Source: Irpex lacteus
Taxonomy: Eukaryota > Basidiomycota > Agaricomycetes > Polyporales > Irpicaceae
DNA length: 64,000 bases
NCBI GenBank assembly: GCA_001986395.2
Contig: MQVO02000008.1
Coordinates: 992,001-1,056,000 of the forward strand
Direction of reading: 5' to 3'
The notes under the pieces were generated by a model. It was not told the origin of the DNA. It made no database searches and was given only the letters and a program-made list of their open reading frames with translations. The position numbers and the translations under genes are program-made. Below, in pieces: positions 10,485 to 19,219 of the stretch. The first letter of the stretch is position 1; every line of letters starts with the position of its first letter.

Positions 10485-11516
10485 TGTGTGCCAGATTGAT
10501 CGCAGCCATCAGATCACAACCCAAAAGGGTAGGTGCATGGGCTCCTATTTTATTAAAAGCCTGAAAAGTGGCCACATCAATAAAATAATAATCTCTGACC
10601 CATCAAATGACTAATAGACACATGCTTTCGCTTCAGATTGCCTAAAAGGGTAATGGAGTGCTCTCACCGCCTTCCTGGGCGCTTGGGCGCTTATTTTGTC
10701 GTTTTACTCCTTTGGGATGGTGTCACATGACACAAACATATGCTGGTGTCAGATATAAAAATATGTTTTCTGAACCGGATTTTTTCCAGGATTCCGAATC
10801 TAATCTCAGAACTTCGATAGCTGCACTGGTTCAGGAGTTATTTGAGGAACATTGAATATATTTCGCATTTTTGGATTTTCCCAGGCTTTGATCAGCTTGG
10901 TATAGGGGTAGTAGTGGGGTATGGCTTAGTAACTTTAGGATCATGATTCTATAATATATAGCCTGTGTCTATTAACTTTTTAGGTCACCAGAACATCATG
11001 TCACTTGGGAAAACATATAACTCAGACATATAATGTTTTGCTTCCCTATTCATGACATGGGGTATTATGAGCGTTTTATGATCTCAGACAGCTTCATTCA
11101 TACCACTGTAATATGTCTGTAAGGGGGTTTTATGATTGGATCAATGTGCATTACTGTGTAAGGGATGTTCTCCTCCTCCCCTTGGTACCAAAAAATGCGC
11201 CCTATATAGGACTCTATACACATCCCCTTGCACATCTATTGCTCGGAGCATTTACCCTATGGTATGAACATATATTTGGGACACTTTTAGGGCTCAGAAA
11301 CACGTCCTGAACCTTCTCAGGATGCTCCCAAGCGAAATTCATCGAAAAATACAATTATATTCACTTTACCCTCTCCTGTGAGCCTCCCAACGTGTTTCCC
11401 TTCAGGCACAGCGCGTCAAGACGTGTCATAGTACTATATAAACCCTCATAAATATTCGTAGGCCCCCCCCCTCCACCTCCGGCCCTCCCATCAGCTCAGA
11501 AGTGCTGAAAAATGCG
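10485..11516 (+). repeat. Left arm of 1.03-kb inverted repeat
   Basis: This arm is the reverse complement of 11890-12921, with only a few differences (for example one extra G in a G-run near 10915 and one extra C in the C-run at 11463). It contains, in reverse orientation, the module shared with the Helentron-like elements (about 10640-10825: GGCGCTTATTTTG, TGTCACATGACAC, AACCGGATTTTTTCCAGGA). Identical 65-codon open frames in both arms are by-products of the duplication. Confidence 0.92.
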
Positions 11517-11889
11517 TTCTGTACTGGTTTTTGAACATATATTTGACATTTGACATCCTCTGACACATCATGAGGGCTATCAAATAATGATATAACACTC
11601 TATTAAGGTTCTAAAACATATCTAGTACGATACTGGGGCTCCTAAGCAATAGCTTGAGACACTATTATATGTAAACAGGCTAAGAAGCATGTGCATGTAC
11701 AGTGCAATGACTTCACTTCTCACTTATGCTGTATTCCTTCTATATCATACCTGCATGTCATGCTATTGCAAAGATCTTTCCTGGATCATGTAAAGACAGT
11801 GTATAGGTATCTGTTATGACTTTCTGTGATATTTATAGGTTATGTAGCAGGCAGTACATGTCAAATCTATGTCAGATTTGGGTGTTTTG

Positions 11890-12921
11890 CGCATTTTTCA
11901 GCACTTCTGAGCTGATGGGAGGGCGGGAGGTGGAGGGGGGGGCCTACGAATATTTATGAGGGTTTATATAGTACTATGACACGTCTTGACGCGCTGTGCC
12001 TGAAGGGAAACACGTTGGGAGGCTCACAGGAGAGGGTAAAGTGAATATAATTGTATTTTTCGATGAATTTCGCTTGGGAGCATCCTGAGAAGGTTCAGGA
12101 CGTGTTTCTGAGCCCTAAAAGTGTCCCAAATATATGTTCATACCATAGGGTAAATGCTCCGAGCAATAGATGTGCAAGGGGATGTGTATAGAGTCCTATA
12201 TAGGGCGCATTTTTTGGTACCAAGGGGAGGAGGAGAACATCCCTTACACAGTAATGCACATTGATCCAATCATAAAACCCCCTTACAGACATATTACAGT
12301 GGTATGAATGAAGCTGTCTGAGATCATAAAACGCTCATAATACCCCATGTCATGAATAGGGAAGCAAAACATTATATGTCTGAGTTATATGTTTTCCCAA
12401 GTGACATGATGTTCTGGTGACCTAAAAAGTTAATAGACACAGGCTATATATTATAGAATCATGATCCTAAAGTTACTAAGCCATACCCCCACTACTACCC
12501 CTATACCAAGCTGATCAAAGCCTGGGAAAATCCAAAAATGCGAAATATATTCAATGTTCCTCAAATAACTCCTGAACCAGTGCAGCTATCGAAGTTCTGA
12601 GATTAGATTCGGAATCCTGGAAAAAATCCGGTTCAGAAAACATATTTTTATATCTGACACCAGCATATGTTTGTGTCATGTGACACCATCCCAAAGGAGT
12701 AAAACGACAAAATAAGCGCCCAAGCGCCCAGGAAGGCGGTGAGAGCACTCCATTACCCTTTTAGGCAATCTGAAGCGAAAGCATGTGTCTATTAGTCATT
12801 TGATGGGTCAGAGATTATTATTTTATTGATGTGGCCACTTTTCAGGCTTTTAATAAAATAGGAGCCCATGCACCTACCCTTTTGGGTTGTGATCTGATGG
12901 CTGTGATCAATCTGGCACACA
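11890..12921 (-). repeat. Right arm of 1.03-kb inverted repeat
   Basis: Mirror image of 10485-11516; paired positions sum to 23405 or 23406 throughout. The near identity of the arms implies recent origin or ongoing conversion between them. A single strand could fold into a hairpin of more than 1 kb. Confidence 0.92.
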
Positions 12922-12980
12922 ATTCCCTCACCCACCATAATATTGCCTGAAGTAATGCATCGTACACACCTGTATACTCA

Positions 12981-13370
12981 GTGTGGATAATGCATCATAC
13001 CTTATACCACGGCTCGCCTTTCGAGGTTCAGCAACGCATCAACCCGAACACGTACCGGTTACGCTTGAACGCCTCTTACCCGGGCAATCCCGTATTCAAC
13101 GTTGAGCACCTACGGAAGTACAAGACCTCTCCAGAGGAATTCGGTCCGCGAGCTCAATTGGACGACACGCGAGCAGTTCCCGCAGACGAGGAATACGAAG
13201 TAGAGTCTATCGTGGGTCACCAGTACGATAAGAAGAAACGAGCGATGACGTACCTAGTACGATGGGTTGGGTACTCGCCCCTGTACGACCAATGGCTCAC
13301 CGCGAAGGAACTGGCTCGAGCCCCGGAGATCCTGCACAAGTATCGCCGTCAGCACAAGCTGGGTGGTTGA
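12981..13370 (+). CDS. Chromovirus polyprotein C-terminus with chromodomain
   Basis: This continues the polyprotein after the insertion; native sequence resumes at 13016 (the first codons belong to the inserted element). It first gives the integrase tail (EVQQRINPNTYRLRL, then FNVEHLRKYK). A chromodomain follows at about 13190-13350, with EYEVESIVGH, YLVRWVGYSPLYDQW and a closing helix. In chromoviruses this domain reads histone marks and steers integration to heterochromatin. The frame matches that of the main part if the insertion is removed precisely. Separated from a promoter and start, this piece should not be expressed. Confidence 0.88.
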   Translation: MWIMHHTLYHGSPFEVQQRINPNTYRLRLNASYPGNPVFNVEHLRKYKTSPEEFGPRAQLDDTRAVPADEEYEVESIVGHQYDKKKRAMTYLVRWVGYSPLYDQWLTAKELARAPEILHKYRRQHKLGG

Positions 13371-13504
13371 TCGTATCACTAGACGCACAGCGTATGGTAA
13401 GTATAGGCGCTGGCGCCATGCGTTCAATTGTCTGTTTTCGTCTTTTCCTTTGTTCTTGAAATTCTTCTGTGCTCGGACACTTCTTTCCTTTCTAAGTAGC
13501 TACC

Positions 13505-15552
13505 ATGGGAGCAGCGAAAGCGACCCCCGTTCTTTTCCCCAGGCCGCCAACTTCGCCGACGTCGCCAAAGAAGGAATCGCGCCTCGATATCAACACCCCG
13601 ACTACATACGCCCACAATGCGGATCACTCTTCGATCGCTTCTATACCAGCTACACCGATTCTTCGAGTGGCAGTACACTCGGGAGTACAACATCTCGGAC
13701 GACTCAGGCGAGTTCTGGGTAGCGATAGGGGGCGATGCTAGTTCAGTTCCTCGAGACTCGGCAGCATCCCACTATGAGAACTGGCCTGTCATCCACACCG
13801 GAGTGACTCCCCCTGCACTTTCTGGACCAGCCTGGATGGGCGAAGGGAAGGACTACCTCGCTTTCGGCGTCGACATGTCAGCTATCCAGACACGAGACGG
13901 TCCTGCCATAGAGCTTTGGCTCTACTCTTCGCTCAACCAGGAAGACGACTACCTGGATCCTAAGCATCCTGACAAGATCTGGCCTGACGTCGCGCGTAAG
14001 GTTCAACGGGATCTCCTGCGAGCCAACGAAGTCCTCTCGTTTCTCGACGGCAGAGGGGGATTACCGCAGGGGCTCGTCGATCGATCTTACGACGCCTCGA
14101 ATCTAGAAGCCCTGACTGGAAGATCGGCGGTCAAGGAGGAGTTGAGGAAAGCCCGCCAGGTGATGGACGAGCGTTGCGCTGCTATTAACTATGCGATGTC
14201 CAGGACAACCCCCGCCACCAGGTCCTACCTCAAGCGTCGTTATGCGGCTTACTTCAGCGCCTGGCATATCCTGGACGCGATGCGTGGGGCTTACCTCGAC
14301 TATCGACACCTTGGGCCTGGCGGAACCCCCGTCCTCGACCTCCTGCATAAGGGAGTTCCAGTCTACTTTACGCTCGAGCCTGGTTACGTACCCCGGGTGC
14401 CCTTAGAGGAAGCGCACCTCGCTGAAGGCATCTCTTCATGCGAAGAGTTCTCCAACCTCTTCGAGGACGCGTCACCCTGGATCGACGACCACGTAAGCCT
14501 TCCATCTCCGAGGAAGTCGTTTGGATTCACGTCCACCGAGAGGGCGGCCAACCCTCAGTCCACGGTTCCCCGCCTACAGAGACTCGACGACATGACTAGT
14601 TACGGCCGCTCCCTCCTTGGAGACCTTCTGCACGACAACCTGCCCCCCATCGTCGGCTCACTTAACGTCCCTGACGTCGGCGTGACTGGGTCTGCGCTAC
14701 TCGAGGTCGAGCCCTTGTCAGAAGTAAGGATGATGTACTGGGCGTCGAAGAATCGTGTCTCGAGTTCAGCGGATATCTTGGGAGAAGCCCTATCACGCGG
14801 TTGGTCCTTCCGGGTACTGTACTCCGACCCTTACCTAGACGAGCTCAAGGCCCGGCTGCCTGCATCGTCGGTGGCAGCCGAAGCTTGCCTCGAGACGGTA
14901 GTGCCGGTTTCCGAAACCGAGCATCTCTACATACTGGACGAATGGAACCGCTACCTCGATCGACTCGCTCTGCTGCTGGCACGCCCCCAACGCGAAGGCC
15001 TTCCTTTGGCTGGGAGGGATTTACTGGAGGCTGGCCTTATTGTTCGGCGAACCCTACGTCGACAGCTGGAAGGTCGACATCGTGGGCCCCTCGGACCATC
15101 TAATCGTTCAGCGCGGGGGATACCAAGTCGTTCACGGACACCGTTGCGACACAGTCACTCACCAAGAAATGGACATGTTGCTCGGTCTCACTGTCTCCAA
15201 GGTGGACGGGAGCGCACATTACTGGTTCCCTCCCATGTCCTTGCTCGTCAAACACCGCTATCACGACGGCGAGTGGTCTCACACCGAGGAATGCTTAATC
15301 ATGGAACGCTACGAGAGCTTGCAACGTGGTAATGCCGAGTTTCGACCCTTAACCGAGGCCGAGTGGGAGCACGAGCTCGACGTTTACCCGCGATCTCGTC
15401 TGCAGCGTGACTCGTTCGTTACGCCGGGTATTCAGAAGGTGCAAGCCCTCCTCGCGGATATGCGTCGGGAATTGGGGGGAAGTTGGAATCTGGCCCCGCT
15501 TTCTCATGTTGATCGCGCGATTGACTTAGAAGCCCCGGACGGATGGGCGTAG
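13505..15552 (+). pseudogene. Extra ORF of the chromovirus in env position, unknown function
   Basis: A protein of roughly 650 residues lies between the chromodomain and the 3' LTR, where some retroelements carry env or an accessory gene. I do not recognise a domain and see no signal peptide or transmembrane segment, so it is not an obvious envelope. Conserved-looking stretches are FFEWQYTREYNISDD, GEGKDYLAFGVD, LLHKGVPVYFT and FLWLGGIYWRLALLFGEP. The ATG at 13505 has a good context (ACCATGG). The reading frame shifts near 13530-13660, and again at the C-run 14984-14988, where one C fewer would join LLLARP to NAKAFLWLGG. The longest open pieces are 13617-15332 and 15040-15552. It is therefore broken, or the assembly has base errors. 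Confidence 0.6.
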
Positions 15553-15581
15553 CTATATTCTCTCTCGGAACTGGGGGGCTA

Positions 15582-15956
15582 TGTGACGGTTGTCTGGTAT
15601 AAAGTTCCTCTCTTCGAATATCTCTTGAATTTCGCGCTTTATTTACTTTTGTTTACTCTACCTGTAGCCTGAGTCCGCCTCATGGCATCCTCATGTACAT
15701 AGTACAAAAGAGCTGGACGGGTAGTAGAATCGATATCTTCTCTGCTCACACCCCGTCTTCGCTGGAGCCGTAGCTCGCGAAGGCCTCGAGAAAGGCGATC
15801 ATCTCTTTCCCACCGTTGTGTACGTCTTCGAACAGACGCACGACGATCTTGCCTTAACAGGCAAACTAACTGAATCAACACCTCTGGTTCCTGGCGTCCG
15901 CCGGACGACTCACGGTCGACTCTCCAGCTCGGTGACCGCTCCCGTCGAGCGTCACA
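15582..15956 (+). repeat. 3' LTR of the chromovirus
   Basis: The LTR starts TGTGACG and ends CGTCACA, a perfect 7-bp terminal inverted repeat. A purine-rich tract with GGGGGG lies just before it (15567-15581), as needed for plus-strand priming. A TATA-like TATAAAG is at 15598-15604. Directly after the LTR, DUF6533 coding sequence begins in mid-exon. The matching 5' LTR is not in the window. Confidence 0.8.
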
Positions 15957-16740
15957 CAGAATAAAAGCCCCCCTTTCGGTGATGCTTATTCGTGACGGTA
16001 CTGTAGTTCAGCCGAATCATCCGCTGTCATCACGCTACTCATAATGATACTCACAGGGACGTTATACTTTATGTGCGTTTTATCCGTTCATACGCCCACT
16101 GTACCGATCGTATAACGCATGGCATGCAGCGTACTGCTAGTGCTAAATGTGCTTCAAGTGTTCGGGGAAAATGTTGTAAGTCCTCTACCTTTTCCTTCTA
16201 CCTTGTTCAGTCACTGGCGGCCGCTCATTGCCTCTTGTTAGCCGATTCTATTTGACTTGGATATTGTGGGATCTCTCTTCAATACGTCAGTTTTCTTTCC
16301 ATTGCAAACGGTCGTTTTGCCAACGTCAATACTCCGCAGTTTACCATCCGTAATTGTCTGTCGTTTTATCCTCAACTTACGACAGGTGAAGCCCGCTGGC
16401 AGTTCATGGGTTTCCGGCAATCAGTCTCACAGCCTCCGATTCGTCGGGAACATTGGAGAATCATTGCAATTTGGCGGAGACGACGAAGAAAACAATGCAC
16501 TCGAAGAAGAGGCTTATGCCACTGCTGGACCTGACACATTGCCTGCACTAGCCATTGCTGAAGCTAGCACCTTGGGCGAGGCTAATGAGGGTGAAGTTGG
16601 GACCCACTTGGACTTTGGTATACAAGAGGTGAGATTGCATTCTCGACGGTTATTCATTCACCTCCCGATGCCTTCGCAAAACGTTTTTAATGTATGCTCA
16701 CTACATGCTACCTTAGGTCCCGAGGCACTACGATGTGTGA
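15957..16740 (+). pseudogene. DUF6533 family gene copy D1, 3' fragment
   Basis: Only the last four exons of a DUF6533-type multi-pass membrane protein gene remain. The sequence starts in mid-exon at RIKAPLSVMLIRDG, right at the chromovirus LTR end. Next come a short exon (GTLYFMCVLS-like), an exon near 16140 (LLVLNVLQVFGENVV), then the long C-terminal exon with FILNLRQVKPAGSSW and SLRFVGNIGESLQFGG followed by an acidic tail. A tiny last exon VPRHYDV ends at the TGA 16738-16740. Introns keep GT-AG borders. The same exon order is seen in D2 and D3 at 47.6 and 53.9 kb. The 5' half, with the DUF6533 domain, should lie left of the window if the insertions are simple. Confidence 0.8.
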
Positions 16741-17385
16741 CCTCAAGGTCTCATGCAAGAATAGAATCAATAGACGAGCAATCTAACAGCACTGGTACTT
16801 GCCGCCAGCATGCAGCTTTATACCTTTCCCCTCCCCTGAACTCAGATCTCCCTCATTCATATTATGGACTATCCTCTGATATTTATTGACGTACATATAT
16901 TTATGGCTGTGTCTTCCTAGAGAGTGCTCACGAGCCGTGTTGCGCGATTTGTAACTCAACCACGTCTTCGGAACATCATTATTTATTACCTGAATCTTAC
17001 ATGCGATTTGCCAGTGCTGGGTCGAACTCGACATCGAAGGTAATGCACGCTCTATACGTGTGTATGTTCACATATTATGAACTCCTAGTCACAATATACA
17101 CCAGGGTACGCTTACGCTTGCTCACATACTCTCTGGTGCTCCCGAAGCTGAAGGAGAAACCTACTTGGCACGTTTCGTATTGCACGCCCCGGGCCATGGT
17201 AGCAATCTATGCGAGGGCACGCTTCTTGGGGGTTAACTGGCTGCCCAATTATGAACGGTGTGAGAGTCGCAACTCTGGTATGGCTAGCGAAAAAAAATTC
17301 ATGGTGAGGGAGTATACTTCGCCAGCGGGGGAATAGATGACGTCGAGGGGAAGTCATATCCGTAACCTCCGAGAACTCCTCAGAA
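16741..17385. other. D1 3' flank and unassigned DNA before the large Helentron
   Basis: The first 150 bp resemble the sequence after D2 and D3 (shared words such as CTTGCCGC, CTGAACTCAGATCT and CTCTGATATTTAT), so the duplicated unit includes the 3' flank. From about 16950 I see no gene I can name. A reading frame open from 17338 to 17385 (VTSENSSE) stays open across the far flank at 40277 if the large element is removed. Confidence 0.5.
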
Positions 17386-17431
17386 CTTGAGGGAGCAGGG
17401 CCGTCAAGCGGCAAGATACGATTCCTGAAGT
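17386..17431 (-). other. 3' terminus of the Helentron (internal ATIR, hairpin, CAAG end)
   Basis: On the minus strand: TTCAGGAATCGTA, then the stem GCCG/CGGC with loop CTTGA (17400-17412), then GCTCCCTCAAG as the terminal bases. The same arrangement occurs at 23047-23092, 36802-36846 and (plus strand) 42495-42540. Canonical Helitrons end in CTRR; here all four copies end in CAAG followed by T. Confidence 0.75.
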
Positions 17432-17439
17432 TTAGCTTG

Positions 17440-19125
17440 TTAAATATGATGCACATAAATTGCAATGGAGTACTTACGATTTCGAGCTTGTGTTAGAATG
17501 TCAAGTGATATTGTATCCATATTTCCTTCCTTTATACACAGGCTGCCAGTCTCAATGCCATCATGATACCAGATATCACCATTTTCTGCAATGAATCTGC
17601 TTGTGAAATGGTTTTGCCCGAAGTAAATAATTCCACGCAGATTGTATTGATATGAGTCAATTTGCATGGAACGTTGTAACTGTACCATGATAGAGGCATC
17701 CAAATTTATAATCAGAAATGGTATCGGGCTGATAAAGTGATACATCTTATTTAGAAAGTGACCACAATGCACACATTTTACTAGTGATTTTTTATTCATT
17801 AGAGCCTTCATCCATGTTGAAATAAATTGACCAACATGTGAGCCAGCTCGTCTTGTTTTTCTTTCCCACTCTACCACAGATATATTCCACGACAATATAT
17901 GACTTGGTACATGGTTTGATATTGTAACCTTACAGTGGCTGCATGTTAAATCAGACTCAATATGTGTACAAGTAGGCGTCAGCATATACTCACAAAGTTC
18001 TTGTATATCATTACCAATCAAATCTGTCGTATGAAATACAGTTGGATGCAATTCTGCCATCATAGATTGTATTTGATCCCGACCTTCATTTATATTCGTA
18101 GTAGTATGTTGAAACGTTGAAGTGAATAAACTCATATACTGGTTACTAGATATAGTGAGATTACTCCACCGCTGTAGATCTGCGATCATGATATTATATA
18201 ATATAGTGAACAAACTATCAAATGCACAGCTATAGATGATGCTATTCCATATAAAGCCAACTGGTTCTACTGTAACTATATTTGATGTATTAACCTTCAA
18301 CTTTTTGACCTCTGATTTCAGATCTTCCAGATTATCATTGCTACGTTTTCGTTTTCTGAAAATTCTCTTTGCTTTTACTATACTTGTATCATTCAATGCT
18401 ATTGAACCTTTGGCTGGTAGTAATATTACTTCTGATGATTGTAATGTATCTCTTTTGGGTGAACTTTGATCGATTTCGGCCATTTTGATATCTTCATCAC
18501 TGCCTTTGTCCTGTATTGAAAGTGAGTTTTGTATAGATAACTTGTGTTTCTCTATTATTTCCCATTCTGGTTCATCATAAGTACTTTCAATATTGTACGG
18601 CCGGAATGTTGACCAAGCTAATGGTGCCGGCATAGTTTTTGGCATATAATCAACACCTTTGAAATGACGATATGAAGATATTAGTTGATTTCTAGTGCTA
18701 CCTCCCACTCCAGAAGGTAGTATATTACAATAACGCAAATGTGTGATCTCATCTAGTAACTCTAGCTCTCTAAATTCTTGACGCAGCCAGCCTGATATTC
18801 CGCCTACCATATTTTTTTCTGAAAAATCACGTATAATCAATGTGTTGTTGTATGAAGTTCCACGTGATAAACATGTATAAACAGACTGATGAGTTCGACA
18901 TTCTTGAAGATCAACCACATTATAGGTACGTGATCGACCTTGTGATGCATAATCAGTCATAGAAAAGTTTATTAATACAGGAACTTGTGTTCGGCTGATT
19001 GTTTGAGAGCTTCCGCTAGGCAGTTTACAGTTTATATGTATTGGCTCGGCTGTGACAGGAACAATATTCTCTTCGAGACCTTCAAGTTTAATTGGCAATG
19101 GTGGAGATGTTAATTTAACAAACAA
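17440..19125 (-). CDS. Helitron helicase C-terminal part plus USP-like cysteine protease domain
   Basis: This continues the Pif1-type helicase: the last helicase motif is visible as DYASQGRSRTY ... QSVYTCLSRGTS (about residues 57-90). A lysine/arginine-rich linker follows (RKRKRS near 260). The C-terminal 270 residues resemble a ubiquitin-specific-protease fold: a Cys box SCAFDSLFTILYNI near 297, cysteine pairs (CSHC, CVHCGH) like the zinc finger of USPs, and a His box NHFTSRFIAENGDIWYHDG near 510. The frame is joined to the upstream helicase part by a one-base shift at the run of nine A/T at about 19231-19239. The last codons (NRK, then GTAAGT on the minus strand near 17475) may be a splice donor, so the true C-terminus could differ. 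The protease call is based on motifs only. Confidence 0.7.
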   Translation of the reverse strand: MFVKLTSPPLPIKLEGLEENIVPVTAEPIHINCKLPSGSSQTISRTQVPVLINFSMTDYASQGRSRTYNVVDLQECRTHQSVYTCLSRGTSYNNTLIIRDFSEKNMVGGISGWLRQEFRELELLDEITHLRYCNILPSGVGGSTRNQLISSYRHFKGVDYMPKTMPAPLAWSTFRPYNIESTYDEPEWEIIEKHKLSIQNSLSIQDKGSDEDIKMAEIDQSSPKRDTLQSSEVILLPAKGSIALNDTSIVKAKRIFRKRKRSNDNLEDLKSEVKKLKVNTSNIVTVEPVGFIWNSIIYSCAFDSLFTILYNIMIADLQRWSNLTISSNQYMSLFTSTFQHTTTNINEGRDQIQSMMAELHPTVFHTTDLIGNDIQELCEYMLTPTCTHIESDLTCSHCKVTISNHVPSHILSWNISVVEWERKTRRAGSHVGQFISTWMKALMNKKSLVKCVHCGHFLNKMYHFISPIPFLIINLDASIMVQLQRSMQIDSYQYNLRGIIYFGQNHFTSRFIAENGDIWYHDGIETGSLCIKEGNMDTISLDILTQARNRKYSIAIYVHHI

Positions 19126-19219
19126 GACATCTAATGCGTTATGCTCGTCATCAAGTGCATGTGAAGTCCATCCAACTACTATACCTTCTGCTCCATTTGT
19201 AACTCCACATTCAGTTGCT

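Larger units (their letters stand above)
10393..13015. mobile_element. 2.6-kb palindromic (foldback or MULE-like) non-autonomous element
   Basis: The element is inserted in the integrase tail of the chromovirus. The 7-bp GCCTTTC occurs on both sides (10386-10392 and 13016-13022). Removing the element plus one copy restores ...WIGPF-EVQQ... in frame, which fixes both ends. The terminal 30 bp are imperfect inverted repeats (CCTTGGTGAAGG versus CCGTGGTATAAGG). The palindromic word ATGCATCAT or a close variant recurs at 10414, 10448, 12955 and 12991, possibly as binding sites. Two near-identical 1.03-kb arms flank a 373-bp AT-rich spacer (11517-11889) in which I see nothing. No transposase is encoded. 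Long inverted arms with a 7-8 bp duplication fit MULE or foldback elements; the superfamily is uncertain. Confidence 0.8.
5105..15956 (+). mobile_element. Chromovirus (Ty3/gypsy with chromodomain), 5'-truncated and split
   Basis: Order visible: the end of gag with a zinc knuckle, protease, RT, RNase H, integrase, then a 2.6-kb foreign insertion (10393-13015), then integrase tail and chromodomain, an extra ORF in env position, a purine tract and a 375-bp 3' LTR. No matching 5' LTR is present, and gag starts abruptly after the first gypsy element, so that element appears to have separated or removed the 5' end. The 3' LTR abuts a broken DUF6533 gene, so the chromovirus itself inserted into a host gene. 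Confidence 0.85.

Noticed and set aside
10658..12748. Identical 65-codon frames in both arms of the palindrome
   Set aside because: They are mirror copies caused by the inverted repeat, with no motif or codon bias; not genes.
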